This document shows, piece by piece, positions 43,901-51,917 of a DNA stretch of 64,000 bases. Origin of the DNA: Planctomycetota bacterium. Lineage in GTDB: Bacteria; Planctomycetota; UBA8108; UBA1146. The stretch's first letter is position 1. Every line of letters starts with the position of its first letter. Below the pieces are notes generated by a model, which was given only the letters and a program-made list of their open reading frames with translations, made no database searches and was not told the DNA's origin. A program made the translations under genes and the position numbers. The stretch spans positions 1 through 64,000 of the forward strand of contig JAAZXB010000002.1 of assembly GCA_014240375.1 (NCBI GenBank), in the 5' to 3' direction.

Positions 43901-45952
43901 GGTCGCTGGATCCGCCTCGATCCTCGTCAGTTGTAGTAGTTCTTGATCGAACTCGATGGCGAGGTTGAAGCGGGAGACATCTTGTTCGAATTCCGCAGTC
44001 AGCGGGATCTCGATCTGGGAATCTCCTGGACCCACGGTGACCTGAGAAGGGAGGCCATAAGCCAGCAGCGATTCGTCGGCACTGACCACCGCTGCCGATC
44101 TCCACAGGGCCAATGCCCCGGAAGCAGCAGTTTCTGACAGTTGCAGCAAGACATCGGTCCCGCGATCTCCATCACTGTCGACCAGCAACAGTGTTCCACT
44201 GGCAGGGTTGTCGGGATATTCCAGCGAAGTGATGCTGGAGTCTCCCAGGTCTGAAGAGAGACGACGGATCAGGGTCAACGGGTCAGTGGTGCCCGATTGC
44301 AACACCACGATATCGTCGATGTTGACCGGATCGCCATCGACTTCCCCGACCGCAAGATCCTGAACCAGTCCTCCTGTGAGGAATGGGATCCCCTCCCAGG
44401 TACCCTCTGGAAGAGTGCCTGGATGGAGGTGAATCGACAGGCCGGTGGCAGCCACCGCCACCGCGTCCATCCAACCATCTCCATCGACATCGCCCAGGGC
44501 CACTTCACCCTGCGGTGCCGGGGAGAGAAGCGCTGCCTCCAGGAACGATCCATTTCCTGCTCCTCGAAGCAGGTATCCATCTCCGGCAACCACCAGAGCA
44601 TCGATCTTCCCATCCCGATCAAAATCGGCGATGGATATCGACTGTACCGGGCCACCCAGCGGCATCAGGCCAGTGACCGTCAATTCTTCGGTGACTTCAA
44701 ATGTGGCTGGATCGATGACGGTGATCAGACGCAGCACTCTCAATCCGTCCGCCGCTCCGATCAATAGATCGGGCAAGCCATCTCCATTGAGTTCGGCCCA
44801 GGCCAGAGCATCGGCGACCACTCCCTGAAGATCGACAGGATCTTGCTCTTCGATGAGGTCCTGCCCCTGCACTCCGACGATCCGGATGGTGCCATCGACA
44901 CAGGAGATCAGCGCTTCGGTGCGGGAATCCGCATCGATATCCACGAGCAACCCTGCCACCGGCATCGAATCGAGTTGCATCTGGGAATGGACCGTCCACG
45001 TGGAGGCTTCGCCGCTACTTCCACTTCTCAGCAGACGTACATCACCGGAACTCCCCACCACCAGCATCTCGAGGCCACTGTAGGGAAGGAACTCCCCCAG
45101 TTCTGCCATCAGCACCGGGTCGGTTCCGCCCGCGATCAGCGATTCACGGGGACCCAGGCCCCCAGTGGCATGACCGAGCCGCGCCCTGAATCGGGCCACA
45201 TATGGATTGAGGAATCGGGGTTCATCCTCCTCCGGTTGAATCTCCGAGAGCAGCTCGTTGGAGAAGACCACTTGCAGCCATTCTCCCGGATGTAGCTCGG
45301 GCGTATTCCCTGGAATCAACAGTTGAAGGGAATCAGCGACTCCCGAGTGCTGTCCAGGATGGGCCAACTGAATATCTCTCCAGCCGGTTCTCGTGCCCTG
45401 CAGCGTGACCGACTGAGTAGCGCTAGAAGTCTGGTAGGGAAGATCGAAACTTGCGGTCACCGAAGGGCGAAGAGGAATCGACTGTGTGCCGGTCAACGGA
45501 CTCAACTGGTAAAGGCTGAATTCATCATCGGCCGCTTCGAAATCTCCCGACGAAGCTCCTGCACCTTCAGTCGTGAACTGGATGGTGATCGCATCGATGG
45601 GGATGTTGACCGCAGTCTTGACCCCATCCGTGATGGTGACGGTGATCGTTTCTCCCTGATCAAAGGGCTCATCCGGGGTCAGGGTCAGAACTCTCTGGTC
45701 TGTATCCAGCGCCCCGATGGATGTATGGGCTCCCGAGAGAGAACCCTGGATACTCCAGTTGCTGGAGTCCGTGGCAGACCCTGGATCCATCGCAGTGGTG
45801 AAGGCCACTTCGATCGTCGAGCTCACGGGAACATTGAATGCTCCATGGGCAGGAGTCGTGTACGGCACCGAGGGAGGATTGGTGCAACCGACCAGCGCCA
45901 GCAGTAAGCCCAGCACGGTCAACATCGATTGTGTTTTCAGGGCGATCTTCAT
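40922..45952 (-). CDS. Giant lipoprotein with Big5, FG-GAP, cohesin-like, FnIII, TIG and dockerin domains
   Basis: A 1676-residue exported lipoprotein (lipobox LLALVGC, Cys near 23). Domains in rough order: two SbsA-type Ig domains (TTPAHGAFNVPVSSTIEVAF), several VCBS/FG-GAP repeats (DFDRDGKIDALVVAG, VDGDGWMDAVAVA), a cohesin-like module (FNLAIEFDQELLQLTRIEAD), a run of FnIII-like domains, two further cohesin-like modules (WSLVVDYDSTRLQDL; YSVVLQWDPAILTCLEVSNI), two IPT/TIG domains (DPTTGPVAGGTDVLF) and a dockerin-like end (DATCDGSVNIADVAAI, ADVDDNGVVHIGDAVLL). The ATG at 45952 has GGAGG upstream; the frame to 46057 is not needed. It adjoins the ten secreted cohesin/dockerin proteins and could be their membrane-anchored member; this is inference. 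Confidence 0.82.
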   Translation of the reverse strand: MKIALKTQSMLTVLGLLLALVGCTNPPSVPYTTPAHGAFNVPVSSTIEVAFTTAMDPGSATDSSNWSIQGSLSGAHTSIGALDTDQRVLTLTPDEPFDQGETITVTITDGVKTAVNIPIDAITIQFTTEGAGASSGDFEAADDEFSLYQLSPLTGTQSIPLRPSVTASFDLPYQTSSATQSVTLQGTRTGWRDIQLAHPGQHSGVADSLQLLIPGNTPELHPGEWLQVVFSNELLSEIQPEEDEPRFLNPYVARFRARLGHATGGLGPRESLIAGGTDPVLMAELGEFLPYSGLEMLVVGSSGDVRLLRSGSSGEASTWTVHSQMQLDSMPVAGLLVDIDADSRTEALISCVDGTIRIVGVQGQDLIEEQDPVDLQGVVADALAWAELNGDGLPDLLIGAADGLRVLRLITVIDPATFEVTEELTVTGLMPLGGPVQSISIADFDRDGKIDALVVAGDGYLLRGAGNGSFLEAALLSPAPQGEVALGDVDGDGWMDAVAVAATGLSIHLHPGTLPEGTWEGIPFLTGGLVQDLAVGEVDGDPVNIDDIVVLQSGTTDPLTLIRRLSSDLGDSSITSLEYPDNPASGTLLLVDSDGDRGTDVLLQLSETAASGALALWRSAAVVSADESLLAYGLPSQVTVGPGDSQIEIPLTAEFEQDVSRFNLAIEFDQELLQLTRIEADPATFPFGSVEVIEHIDQENGVAAAELVINGYLPAGSGLPIARFVFQPQPSLLGEAAYQLADGLLIDGVPWSNQAILEVDGALIGAEISAAQGVVSIESTTPSPEELTCQPSAVGGVDGVLLEWTNPITYDSLGGLEIYKNGVLLAALTGTSTSFTDSDITQGTIDYTLIGLSSGIESVPVQCQVTVIPVPDLQCQRLVSLPQRVFLSWSFVSGTTSWELRRDGNLIAQLGSTLLSYNDDSDLNAHDYQLKSIQSGSQSSAGAPCSVTDAGGGATVPPSDVSAALIGDDDVRISWFNGESYDQLLLLADGVLVTSLAGDETEFVANDLFPGLVVFSVQAYGDGGASNVSNAPEVSVPLAPPTNLQCSGSGASVELTWQNGPTAFEYDEIIVERTGSLGSIEYFLLEGTSTSFTDLAGAGEWTYTVVGDYFNQGLHHPAPSAACAVSLSERVFYDSATVVVGRPFSIDLQGQLLEQTSGWSLVVDYDSTRLQDLSVFVPGVSPTGISTTDEPLGTFAGLRRLTLQVEGASVDPSNSAILATLSGNIPADFSLLGSALCHIVSATLQPAAGGPSTEPALLDGGVSVSGNALFIEPAVLNPGEEVVVWARGAWQQDLTGYSVVLQWDPAILTCLEVSNIGTVGEDLSGPFAAFFSGIDASAGTAFGSVISAFSSIPSSLGAELGYFRFMVSPGAPQGLSTDVVFGEHLTANSSVTNIFVDDQATSIDPVTIGAEFVVLSDPQPPTLLSIDPTTGPVAGGTDVLFNGTGFTVDTDVFFGDQPALTVIVVDTGTILATTPPAASGATGSVDVSISTQYGSATLPAGFSYYLTSIDGYDPAQSPLCGMGEMTVTGAGLPTGLGVLFGDQAATSVVVSPDGTSATVVIPASYQPAVVDLIFVDNFGSVLQSFPGGFNYIDDGIFLRGDATCDGSVNIADVAAIAGYVAGAGSTPVILDSADVDDNGVVHIGDAVLLASFLFSGGAPPAIPFPDAGTDPTPDGL

Positions 45953-46230
45953 CGATCGGCCTCCGTCGTCATTCTCGGAAATCAGCGTTCGCTGACTCCA
46001 GTGGTTCTCCGGTTTCAACAGTGAAACCAGCTTCAGACGACCAGTAAAGCACGGCACTACAGACCGTCTCGACGGGTCGTCGACGATGGAGCTTCCGGAA
46101 GGATTTTCAGGCCAGACCCGGCGGTTGCGTGATCCCCGAGGCTAACTCCATCGTATCGAGTACTCCTCGGCAGTCAATCCCGTGCGCTTCTCCCATCGGG
46201 CACTTCCGGACATCCTTACCGCCCCCACAC
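45953..46230. other. Intergenic leader of the lipoprotein gene
   Basis: 278 bases (extending to 46294 if the following terminator is counted) with no credible gene. It holds the GGAGG ribosome-binding site of the lipoprotein gene and should contain its promoter; no clear hexamers or repeats were seen. Confidence 0.5.
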
Positions 46231-46266
46231 AAAAAATGGTCCGATGCGGCGAACCGCATCGGACCT
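46231..46266 (-). terminator. Rho-independent terminator of the 46.3-49.5 kb unit
   Basis: On the minus strand GGTCCGATGCGG, a four-base loop, CCGCATCGGACC, then ATTTTTT. It is 28-63 bases after the stop of the type A gene at 46295. Confidence 0.93.
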
Positions 46267-46294
46267 TCCCGCGTGTCCTGGAGCAATTTCGCTC

Positions 46295-47602
46295 TTAGGG
46301 GCAGTTTGATGCGGATTCGCAGTCCGCTCCTTCTTCAGTACCGCACTCCGGGAATGGAGCGCTGGGCATCGGGCCGCTGAGCAACCGGTAGCTGATCAAA
46401 AAGATCGCATCCGCGGTGTCGACAAAGTCGTCGGAGTTGGCGTCACAAGCCTCGGCACAAGTGCCGGCGGGTCCGCCCTGGAACATCTCGTTGAGGATCC
46501 AGATTCCGTCCGCAATATTCACGACCTGATCTCCGTTGCAGTCACTACGAACGAAGGGCAGGTCAGGCGGAGCGTAGGAGGGGCTCAGAGTCACCGAACC
46601 GTCAGTCAAAGACGGATCGACGCTTCCTCCACCCACTACCACAATGTTCACAACCGGGGGGGATCCAAGCTCATTGGACCAGGCCAATGTGGTCATCGTG
46701 TCGGTCTCGAGTCCAGCAAGTGCAGAAGCGACGGTGCTGTATTCGACGTTCAGAACCGGTGTGGCTGTCTCGAAAGTCAAGGTCGCTTGACCGGTGAAAC
46801 TGTAAACCACTCCAATGGTCCATCCGCCGTCATAGGCGTTCCCTTCCGCGAAGTCCGGGTCGATTCCAGTATCCATGTTCCAGGCGACCGAGTTGGCGGT
46901 CAACAAGGAGGAATCATGTGCCATTCCCATCGAGACTCCTTGGGTCTCGCTGGGGAAACCGGAGTTATCCGGATTCTCTTGAATGGTCGGAGTTACCGTG
47001 AAGGTCGCCTCTCCACTGAGACCATCGTACGAGATGGCTTGGTCGGCGACAGCGAAGTCGAAGGGAGGTGGTCCTGAAACCATCTCGATGGTTCCGGAAC
47101 TGGTCAAGGGCAGAATTGATTGTCCACCCACCACCACGAGGATTTCAACTGCTGGATTTCCGAGAGTGTTGCAGAAGTCAACGCTCGTGGAAGAACCGGC
47201 TTCGCCGAGTAACTCGTAGGAAGCGACATTCAACTCGTTACCTGTAGTACCTGTCGGCAGCGTTGCGCAACCGACGAAACAGACCACGACTCCAACGGTG
47301 AAGCCCTGGTCAGAGACCACGTTGACCTGATTGAAGTCTGGAGAGCCTCCTTCATTCACGGTCGAAGTGGCGGCTCCATCGATGACTTCCGTCAGGCTAA
47401 GCGCCAGACCGTCATGACAGACTCCGAAGGACCAACCCTGGATTGGGTCTCCATTGTTGTCTAGTAAGACCTGCAGATCGGCGCTGGAGCCTGGTGCTCC
47501 TGCTGCGCTGCTCAGCGACAGATCGTATTGCGCGAATGCCGGGGCTCCGAGCAGGAGCGCTAAGGCAAGGGTGAAAGCGATTTTTGTACTTTTCATTTTC
47601 AT
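46295..47602 (-). CDS. Type A cohesin-like/dockerin secreted protein 1
   Basis: 435 residues with signal peptide (KIAFTLALALLLGAPAFAQ). First module (about 25-165): WSFGVCHDGLALSLTEV, VVVCFVGCATL, VDFCNTLGNPAVEILVVVGG, with four conserved Cys. Second module (about 175-330): GVSMGMAHDSSLLTANSV, WTIGVVYSFTGQATL, LGSPPVVNIVVVGGGSV. Both have the cohesin-type opening in which a strand ends HD or YD. The end is dockerin-like, with two EF-hand-type loops DCNGDQVVNIAD and DANSDDFVDTAD, then CGTEEGADCESASNCP. The ATG at 47602 follows GGAAG. It lies 48 bases downstream of a type B gene and before a terminator. Expected to be secreted; binding partner unknown. Confidence 0.8.
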   Translation of the reverse strand: MKMKSTKIAFTLALALLLGAPAFAQYDLSLSSAAGAPGSSADLQVLLDNNGDPIQGWSFGVCHDGLALSLTEVIDGAATSTVNEGGSPDFNQVNVVSDQGFTVGVVVCFVGCATLPTGTTGNELNVASYELLGEAGSSTSVDFCNTLGNPAVEILVVVGGQSILPLTSSGTIEMVSGPPPFDFAVADQAISYDGLSGEATFTVTPTIQENPDNSGFPSETQGVSMGMAHDSSLLTANSVAWNMDTGIDPDFAEGNAYDGGWTIGVVYSFTGQATLTFETATPVLNVEYSTVASALAGLETDTMTTLAWSNELGSPPVVNIVVVGGGSVDPSLTDGSVTLSPSYAPPDLPFVRSDCNGDQVVNIADGIWILNEMFQGGPAGTCAEACDANSDDFVDTADAIFLISYRLLSGPMPSAPFPECGTEEGADCESASNCP

Positions 47603-47650
47603 ACTCACTTCCGTAAGGAAGTCCTTAATCTATGGGTTCCTGATTCGGGG

Positions 47651-49483
47651 TTAGTTACAAGAGGCCGGCAAGGCACAGTCAAGGTCGTCCTCAGTGGGAT
47701 CGGCACCCGGCGTGTAAGCGCCTGGCGCTGGTGTCGGAGGCCCGAACTTGAACAAGAAGTTGAGCAAGAAGACTGAGTCCGCGAGGTTGATCACGGAGTC
47801 GTCATTGGCGTCACAGGCGTCGAGGCAGCCGACCTCGTAGCCCTGGAACTGACTGGCGATCACGGTGGCGGCATCCGCCAGGTCGACCTTGGTATCCGTA
47901 TTGCAGTCACCACGCTGGAAGGCGGGGACTGGAATGATCTCGTAGGTCGCACCGTAACGCTCGAACGATTGGATCGACTGGTACTCGATAACAACCAGGT
48001 TGTTGATCGGGACCATGCCGTTACCGTTGATTCCGTCGCAGAAATCGATGGAGAAGGAATCACCACAGGTGGCTCCAGCGTCAACTTCAGCCTGCACACA
48101 TGCGATCATCAGCGGCTCGCTCGTTGAAGGTAGCTGCTGGTTCTCGAAGGGTGGAAGCGCGTCCATCAGGATACCGGCGACCAACTCACGGCCATCGCCG
48201 TCATTGTCGTCATTGTCGATCTGGTAGTTGACGAATTCAGCACCCAGCTCGTCAGCGATGGAACCTTCGATGGTGAAAGTACCGTCGATCAGAAGAAGGT
48301 CGTCGTAGCAGACGGCCATCTGAAGACCCTGGATGTTGTCGTTAGGATCACTGTAGAAGAAGCAAAACTCGATCGCCTGACCGGGGAAGCCGAGGCCACC
48401 ATTGGTGCCGGTCTCCGGGAAGTCACGCTGACCGATGTAGAACGCCGTATCGTTGACTGGAATGACGATCGGCAGCAACTCAACGGTTCCGTCCTCAAGA
48501 GAGGGACTGATCGACAGTCCTGCGACGACGATCACGTTATCGAGAGCGGGGCTACCCAGCTGACCGTTGACCAGCTCGATGGCGGTCGTGATTGACGGAT
48601 CCGGGCTTTCGATGACTTGATTGGACGAGTAGGTGAAACTGGCGATGTGGTTATCAGCACCGGTTGCGATGCTCTGGCCCTCGAACGGGCTCTCGAAATC
48701 GAGTACCACTCCCAGAGTTCCTCCGTTGGAGTACAGCTCCGGAACCACCAGCTCAGCACCTGCAGAGAGAGTCTCTGCACCCAGCATGATCCCCTGAAGG
48801 GAAATGAGAGCCGAGTCATGAGCCACCGCCAGGACGTATCCCTGGACAGCTCCGCTGGAGTTTGAAAGAAGGACACGCGCAGCACCACTGGAATCGGAAT
48901 CGAAATCAATCGACTCGAGTCGCATGCTGTCGGGTGGAGGCGGAAGAAGCGTCATGGTGCCGTTGTTGAGCCCGAGGCCATTGGCGGCACCAATGCTTTG
49001 CCCATTCTGCACCAGCAGGTTGGACAGGGGCGGGTTGTTCAGAACACCGTCAGAGAACTCAAGGGCACTCTGGGTGTCCGTGGTCACGATGGTCTGAGGA
49101 GTCAGTGTGAAGGCTGCAATCTCCTGGCCCAACCCGGCAGGAATTTCCTGGCCGTCGAAAGGCGCACTGGCATCCACAACGACCCCTAGAGTGAATCCAC
49201 CGGGAAGGGTTTCCGGCACGACTAACTCTGCAGTAGCTGCAGTCGTCGCAGATCCTGCGACGACATCGGTTACCGACAACAGTCCGTTGTCGAAGGTTAT
49301 GGCAAGCACAAAGCCCTCAACCGATGCATCAGCGTCCATCAGAACGCTTAATGTCTCGGATGCGAGTCCTGCCGATTGACCATCGGTGATGGTCAGTGAA
49401 TTCTGAGCGAAGGCATGGGTGCCGATCGCGGCAAAAAGTACCGCGAGAAGTGCGCTGCGAAGGCGCATAAGACTCCGGTTCAT
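47651..49483 (-). CDS. Type B cohesin-like/dockerin secreted protein 1
   Basis: 610 residues with signal peptide (RLRSALLAVLFAAIGTHAFA). Three modules: B1 (VEGFVLAITFDNGLLSVTDV, PPLSNLLVQNGQSI), B2 (VQGYVLAVAHDSALISLQGI, ALDNVIVVAGLSI) and B3 with Cys (FCFFYSDPNDNIQGLQMAVC, LPSTSEPLMIACVQAEVDAG, INNLVVIEYQSI). A dockerin-like end follows (DCNTDTKVDLAD, DANDDSVINLAD) with LLNFLFKFG and an acidic, Cys-ending tail. The ATG at 49483 is preceded by GAGGAGAG. First gene of a two-gene unit with the type A gene at 46295. Its type-A neighbour shares module-end motifs of the form NP.L.N..V..G.S, so A and B modules look related. Confidence 0.8.
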   Translation of the reverse strand: MNRSLMRLRSALLAVLFAAIGTHAFAQNSLTITDGQSAGLASETLSVLMDADASVEGFVLAITFDNGLLSVTDVVAGSATTAATAELVVPETLPGGFTLGVVVDASAPFDGQEIPAGLGQEIAAFTLTPQTIVTTDTQSALEFSDGVLNNPPLSNLLVQNGQSIGAANGLGLNNGTMTLLPPPPDSMRLESIDFDSDSSGAARVLLSNSSGAVQGYVLAVAHDSALISLQGIMLGAETLSAGAELVVPELYSNGGTLGVVLDFESPFEGQSIATGADNHIASFTYSSNQVIESPDPSITTAIELVNGQLGSPALDNVIVVAGLSISPSLEDGTVELLPIVIPVNDTAFYIGQRDFPETGTNGGLGFPGQAIEFCFFYSDPNDNIQGLQMAVCYDDLLLIDGTFTIEGSIADELGAEFVNYQIDNDDNDGDGRELVAGILMDALPPFENQQLPSTSEPLMIACVQAEVDAGATCGDSFSIDFCDGINGNGMVPINNLVVIEYQSIQSFERYGATYEIIPVPAFQRGDCNTDTKVDLADAATVIASQFQGYEVGCLDACDANDDSVINLADSVFLLNFLFKFGPPTPAPGAYTPGADPTEDDLDCALPASCN

Positions 49484-50076
49484 CACTTTCTCTCCTCGTC
49501 TCCAGGGGACACTTCGGAAATTCCAATCGGTCAAGGAGGGGCCTTTCTACCCGGACCCTGACTTCTCGGAATGACTCCGATAAAATGGGGATTAACAAAA
49601 AATGTAAGTAAACAAGTCAGGAAGACCCAGGAGCCGGTCCAGGGGTGAACCGAATCCAGTATCTACCCGACAACAATTGCCGGTTATGTGGCGCTAGGAA
49701 GAGGTAGAACTGACCGGGCGTGAACCCGGATCTGCTGAGGAGTCGTGTCGGGACTCCTGTCTTCGAGTCTCGACCGTATCACTCATTGTCAAACATGTCT
49801 ATATACAAAAGCGTTAACAAAGAGACGCTGCAGACTAGAGCAGCACTCGTGACGAAGACGGCTCACCAGAATCACCGTGATTTCCGGCAACATGTGCCGT
49901 ATTCCGGCAAGCATTACTTCCTTCACCACGGACCCACACCACGGACCCACACCACGGACCCACACCACGGACCCACACCACGGCGGCCGCCATCGATTTA
50001 GCGAGGTCTCGATTGGAAGTGCCGGCTGTCGCTGCTGGGGGTCAGGAGAAGAGGAGGAGGACAGGAAGATAGAGCT
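49484..50076. other. Leader region of the 47.7 kb unit, with repeats and hairpins
   Basis: About 590 bases without a credible gene. It contains two adjacent stem-loops (CCGGG..CCCGG near 49713-49729 and AGGAGTC..GACTCCT at 49738-49758) and the 13-bp repeats described separately. The promoter of the 49483 gene should lie here; hexamers were not identified. Confidence 0.5.
49924..49983. repeat. 13-bp tandem repeats (about 4.6 copies)
   Basis: CACCACGGACCCA repeated head to tail from 49924, four full copies and a partial one. Non-coding, between two genes of the cohesin/dockerin array and about 90 bases from a terminator. Confidence 0.93.
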
Positions 50077-50114
50077 AAAAAGCGGGCCCAAAGCCTACTG
50101 GCTTCGGGCCCGCT
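50077..50114 (-). terminator. Rho-independent terminator of the type A gene at 50167
   Basis: On the minus strand AAGCGGGCCCGAAGCC, loop, GGCTTTGGGCCCGCTT, then a T-run. A single mismatch lies within the long stem. Located 53-90 bases after the stop. Confidence 0.9.
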
Positions 50115-50166
50115 TCAGGATCGACAAGAGGGCGGGAAACAACTCTTCCCACGATCGATGCCGGAT

Positions 50167-51462
50167 CTATGGACAGTAGTTGGTGGCATCACAATCGGAG
50201 CCGACCTCAACCCCACAATCGGGGAATGGGGCGGTCGGAGCCGGACCGTCGAGCAAGCGGTAGTAAATCACGTAGATCGCATCCGCTGTATCGTAGGAAC
50301 TGTCGCCGTTGGCGTCACAAGCCTCGGCGCAGGTTCCGCTGGGGCCTCCCAGGTGGAGTTCCTGAAGCATCCAGATCCCGTCCGAAATGTCGACGCCGCT
50401 ATTTCCGTTACAGTTCCCTCGAAGGAACGGCTGATCGAACACCGGCATGAAGGTGATGGTTCCATCGACCATTTCGGGAGTCAGAGAGGATCCATTGACC
50501 ACCACAATATTGGCCACCGGAGGGGATCCAAGGTCTTCCGACCAGGACAGCGCTGTATCCGTCGAGCCACTTCCAGACAGTGCGCCGGCCACCGACGAGT
50601 AATCCGCCACCGCCACATCGAGGGGCTCCGTGAAGGCCAGAGTCACCCCACCGGTGAAGCTGAAGACCACACCCATCGTCCAGCCTCCTGCAGAAACTCC
50701 ACCCTCGGCAAAGTCTGCATCGAAGGGGAGGCTCACATCCGCACCCGTGCACTCCATCACCGAGGAATCGTTGGCCATTCCCATCGAGAAGCCCTGAGTC
50801 TCATTGGGAAAACCTGCTCCGCTGGCACTATTATCCGTTTCTGAAATCTGGACCGAGACGCTGAACGAGGCCGATCCCGAGTTCCCATCGTAATTGATGG
50901 TCTCTGTCGCGGCGGTAAAGATGAACTCCGGATCTGGAATCGGGGGAGTTGCGAGAATCTCGACTGAACCCGAGATTTGCTCCGGGGTCACTGACGCCCC
51001 GTTGACCACGATCACCGTTTCCACCGGAGGTGCACCCAGGGTGTCGCAGAAATCGGTGGCAGAGACCCCTTCCGCATCCGCGGTGTAGGTCGCGACATTG
51101 ATCTCATATCCGGTCCCAATCTCGAGTACTGCACACCCGGTGAAACAGACCACAAGACCCACGGTGAATCCATCGGCGAGCACATTGACCTGATTGAAAT
51201 CGGGTGGACTGCCGTTCTTGACAATGAGTGTGGTCGCACCATCCGCTACCGCGTCGAGAGTCATCAAGGTCGAGTCGTGACAGGCTCCGAAGGACCAACC
51301 AGCAACGACATCCAGATTGACATCGAGCATCGTGGATTGATCAAAAGATTCTCCCAGGGTGGCGGTTGCCGGTCCGGAGACGTACAGGATAAAATCCTGT
51401 GCCCCCAGCGGACTGGTGGTCATCATCAAGAATACGGTGAACAGGCAGATCAACTTGTACAT
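50167..51462 (-). CDS. Type A cohesin-like/dockerin secreted protein 2
   Basis: 431 residues with signal peptide (LICLFTVFLMMTTSPLGAQ). First module: WSFGACHDSTLMTLDAVADG, VVCFTGCAVLEIGTGYEINV, DFCDTLGAPPVETVIVV, with the four Cys of type A. Second module: GFSMGMANDSSVMECTGADV, WTMGVVFSFTGGVTL, LGSPPVANIVVVNGSSL. Dockerin-like end: NCNGNSGVDISD and DANGDSSYDTAD, then CGVEVGSDCDATNYCP; the first loop starts with Asn and has an Asn at its fifth position, so calcium binding there may be weaker. AAGGAAA precedes the ATG. It has its own terminator and is separated from the upstream gene by another, so it appears to be a single-gene unit. Confidence 0.8.
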   Translation of the reverse strand: MYKLICLFTVFLMMTTSPLGAQDFILYVSGPATATLGESFDQSTMLDVNLDVVAGWSFGACHDSTLMTLDAVADGATTLIVKNGSPPDFNQVNVLADGFTVGLVVCFTGCAVLEIGTGYEINVATYTADAEGVSATDFCDTLGAPPVETVIVVNGASVTPEQISGSVEILATPPIPDPEFIFTAATETINYDGNSGSASFSVSVQISETDNSASGAGFPNETQGFSMGMANDSSVMECTGADVSLPFDADFAEGGVSAGGWTMGVVFSFTGGVTLAFTEPLDVAVADYSSVAGALSGSGSTDTALSWSEDLGSPPVANIVVVNGSSLTPEMVDGTITFMPVFDQPFLRGNCNGNSGVDISDGIWMLQELHLGGPSGTCAEACDANGDSSYDTADAIYVIYYRLLDGPAPTAPFPDCGVEVGSDCDATNYCP

Positions 51463-51826
51463 GGGCGGTTTCCTTCATTTCCAATGGGGTAGCCATGGTC
51501 CTCCTGGCCACCCTCTTGAGACTCCATCTCTTCATCCAGATCGGCTCAAATGGGCCGATAGGATGACCTAACGCCACCTCTGATCCCGAGTGCATCCTTC
51601 GATTGCAGCTCCTTCGTGTGGTACCAAAACCGGGCGAACCACTCGAGATCAGGGGATGGACCCTCCCGTGGATCCAAGGTGTCATCGTAAGGGGCAATCC
51701 CCCCCGGCGCAGCCACGAAATTGCACCTATCTTGGACCCTTTTTCTCATGACAACTAGTTTGTAAAGAATCGGTCCTCGGGAGAACTCGATCCCATTTCC
51801 TTCCCTCGAACCAGCGGATCCGCCAT
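51463..51826. other. Leader region of the type A gene at 50167
   Basis: 364 bases without a credible gene, between the ATG of one type A gene and the terminator of the next. It must hold the promoter for the 51462 start because a terminator lies upstream; no repeats or hexamers were recognised. Confidence 0.45.
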
Positions 51827-51827
51827 G

Positions 51828-51865
51828 AAAAAAGCCAGCTCCCCGACAAACTCGAGGAGCTGGCT
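51828..51865 (-). terminator. Rho-independent terminator of the type A gene at 51918
   Basis: On the minus strand AGCCAGCTCC, a 13-base loop, GGAGCTGGCT, then TTTTTT. Located 53-90 bases after the stop. Confidence 0.92.
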
Positions 51866-51917
51866 GCTATTTTCACGACTCACACGATGCTGGCTGAAGA
51901 GTCTCCACTCTTCTCAG

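Noticed and set aside
49713-49758. Two adjacent stem-loops resembling parts of a tRNA
   Set aside because: No acceptor stem, T-arm with proper pairing or anticodon loop of seven bases could be built on either strand.
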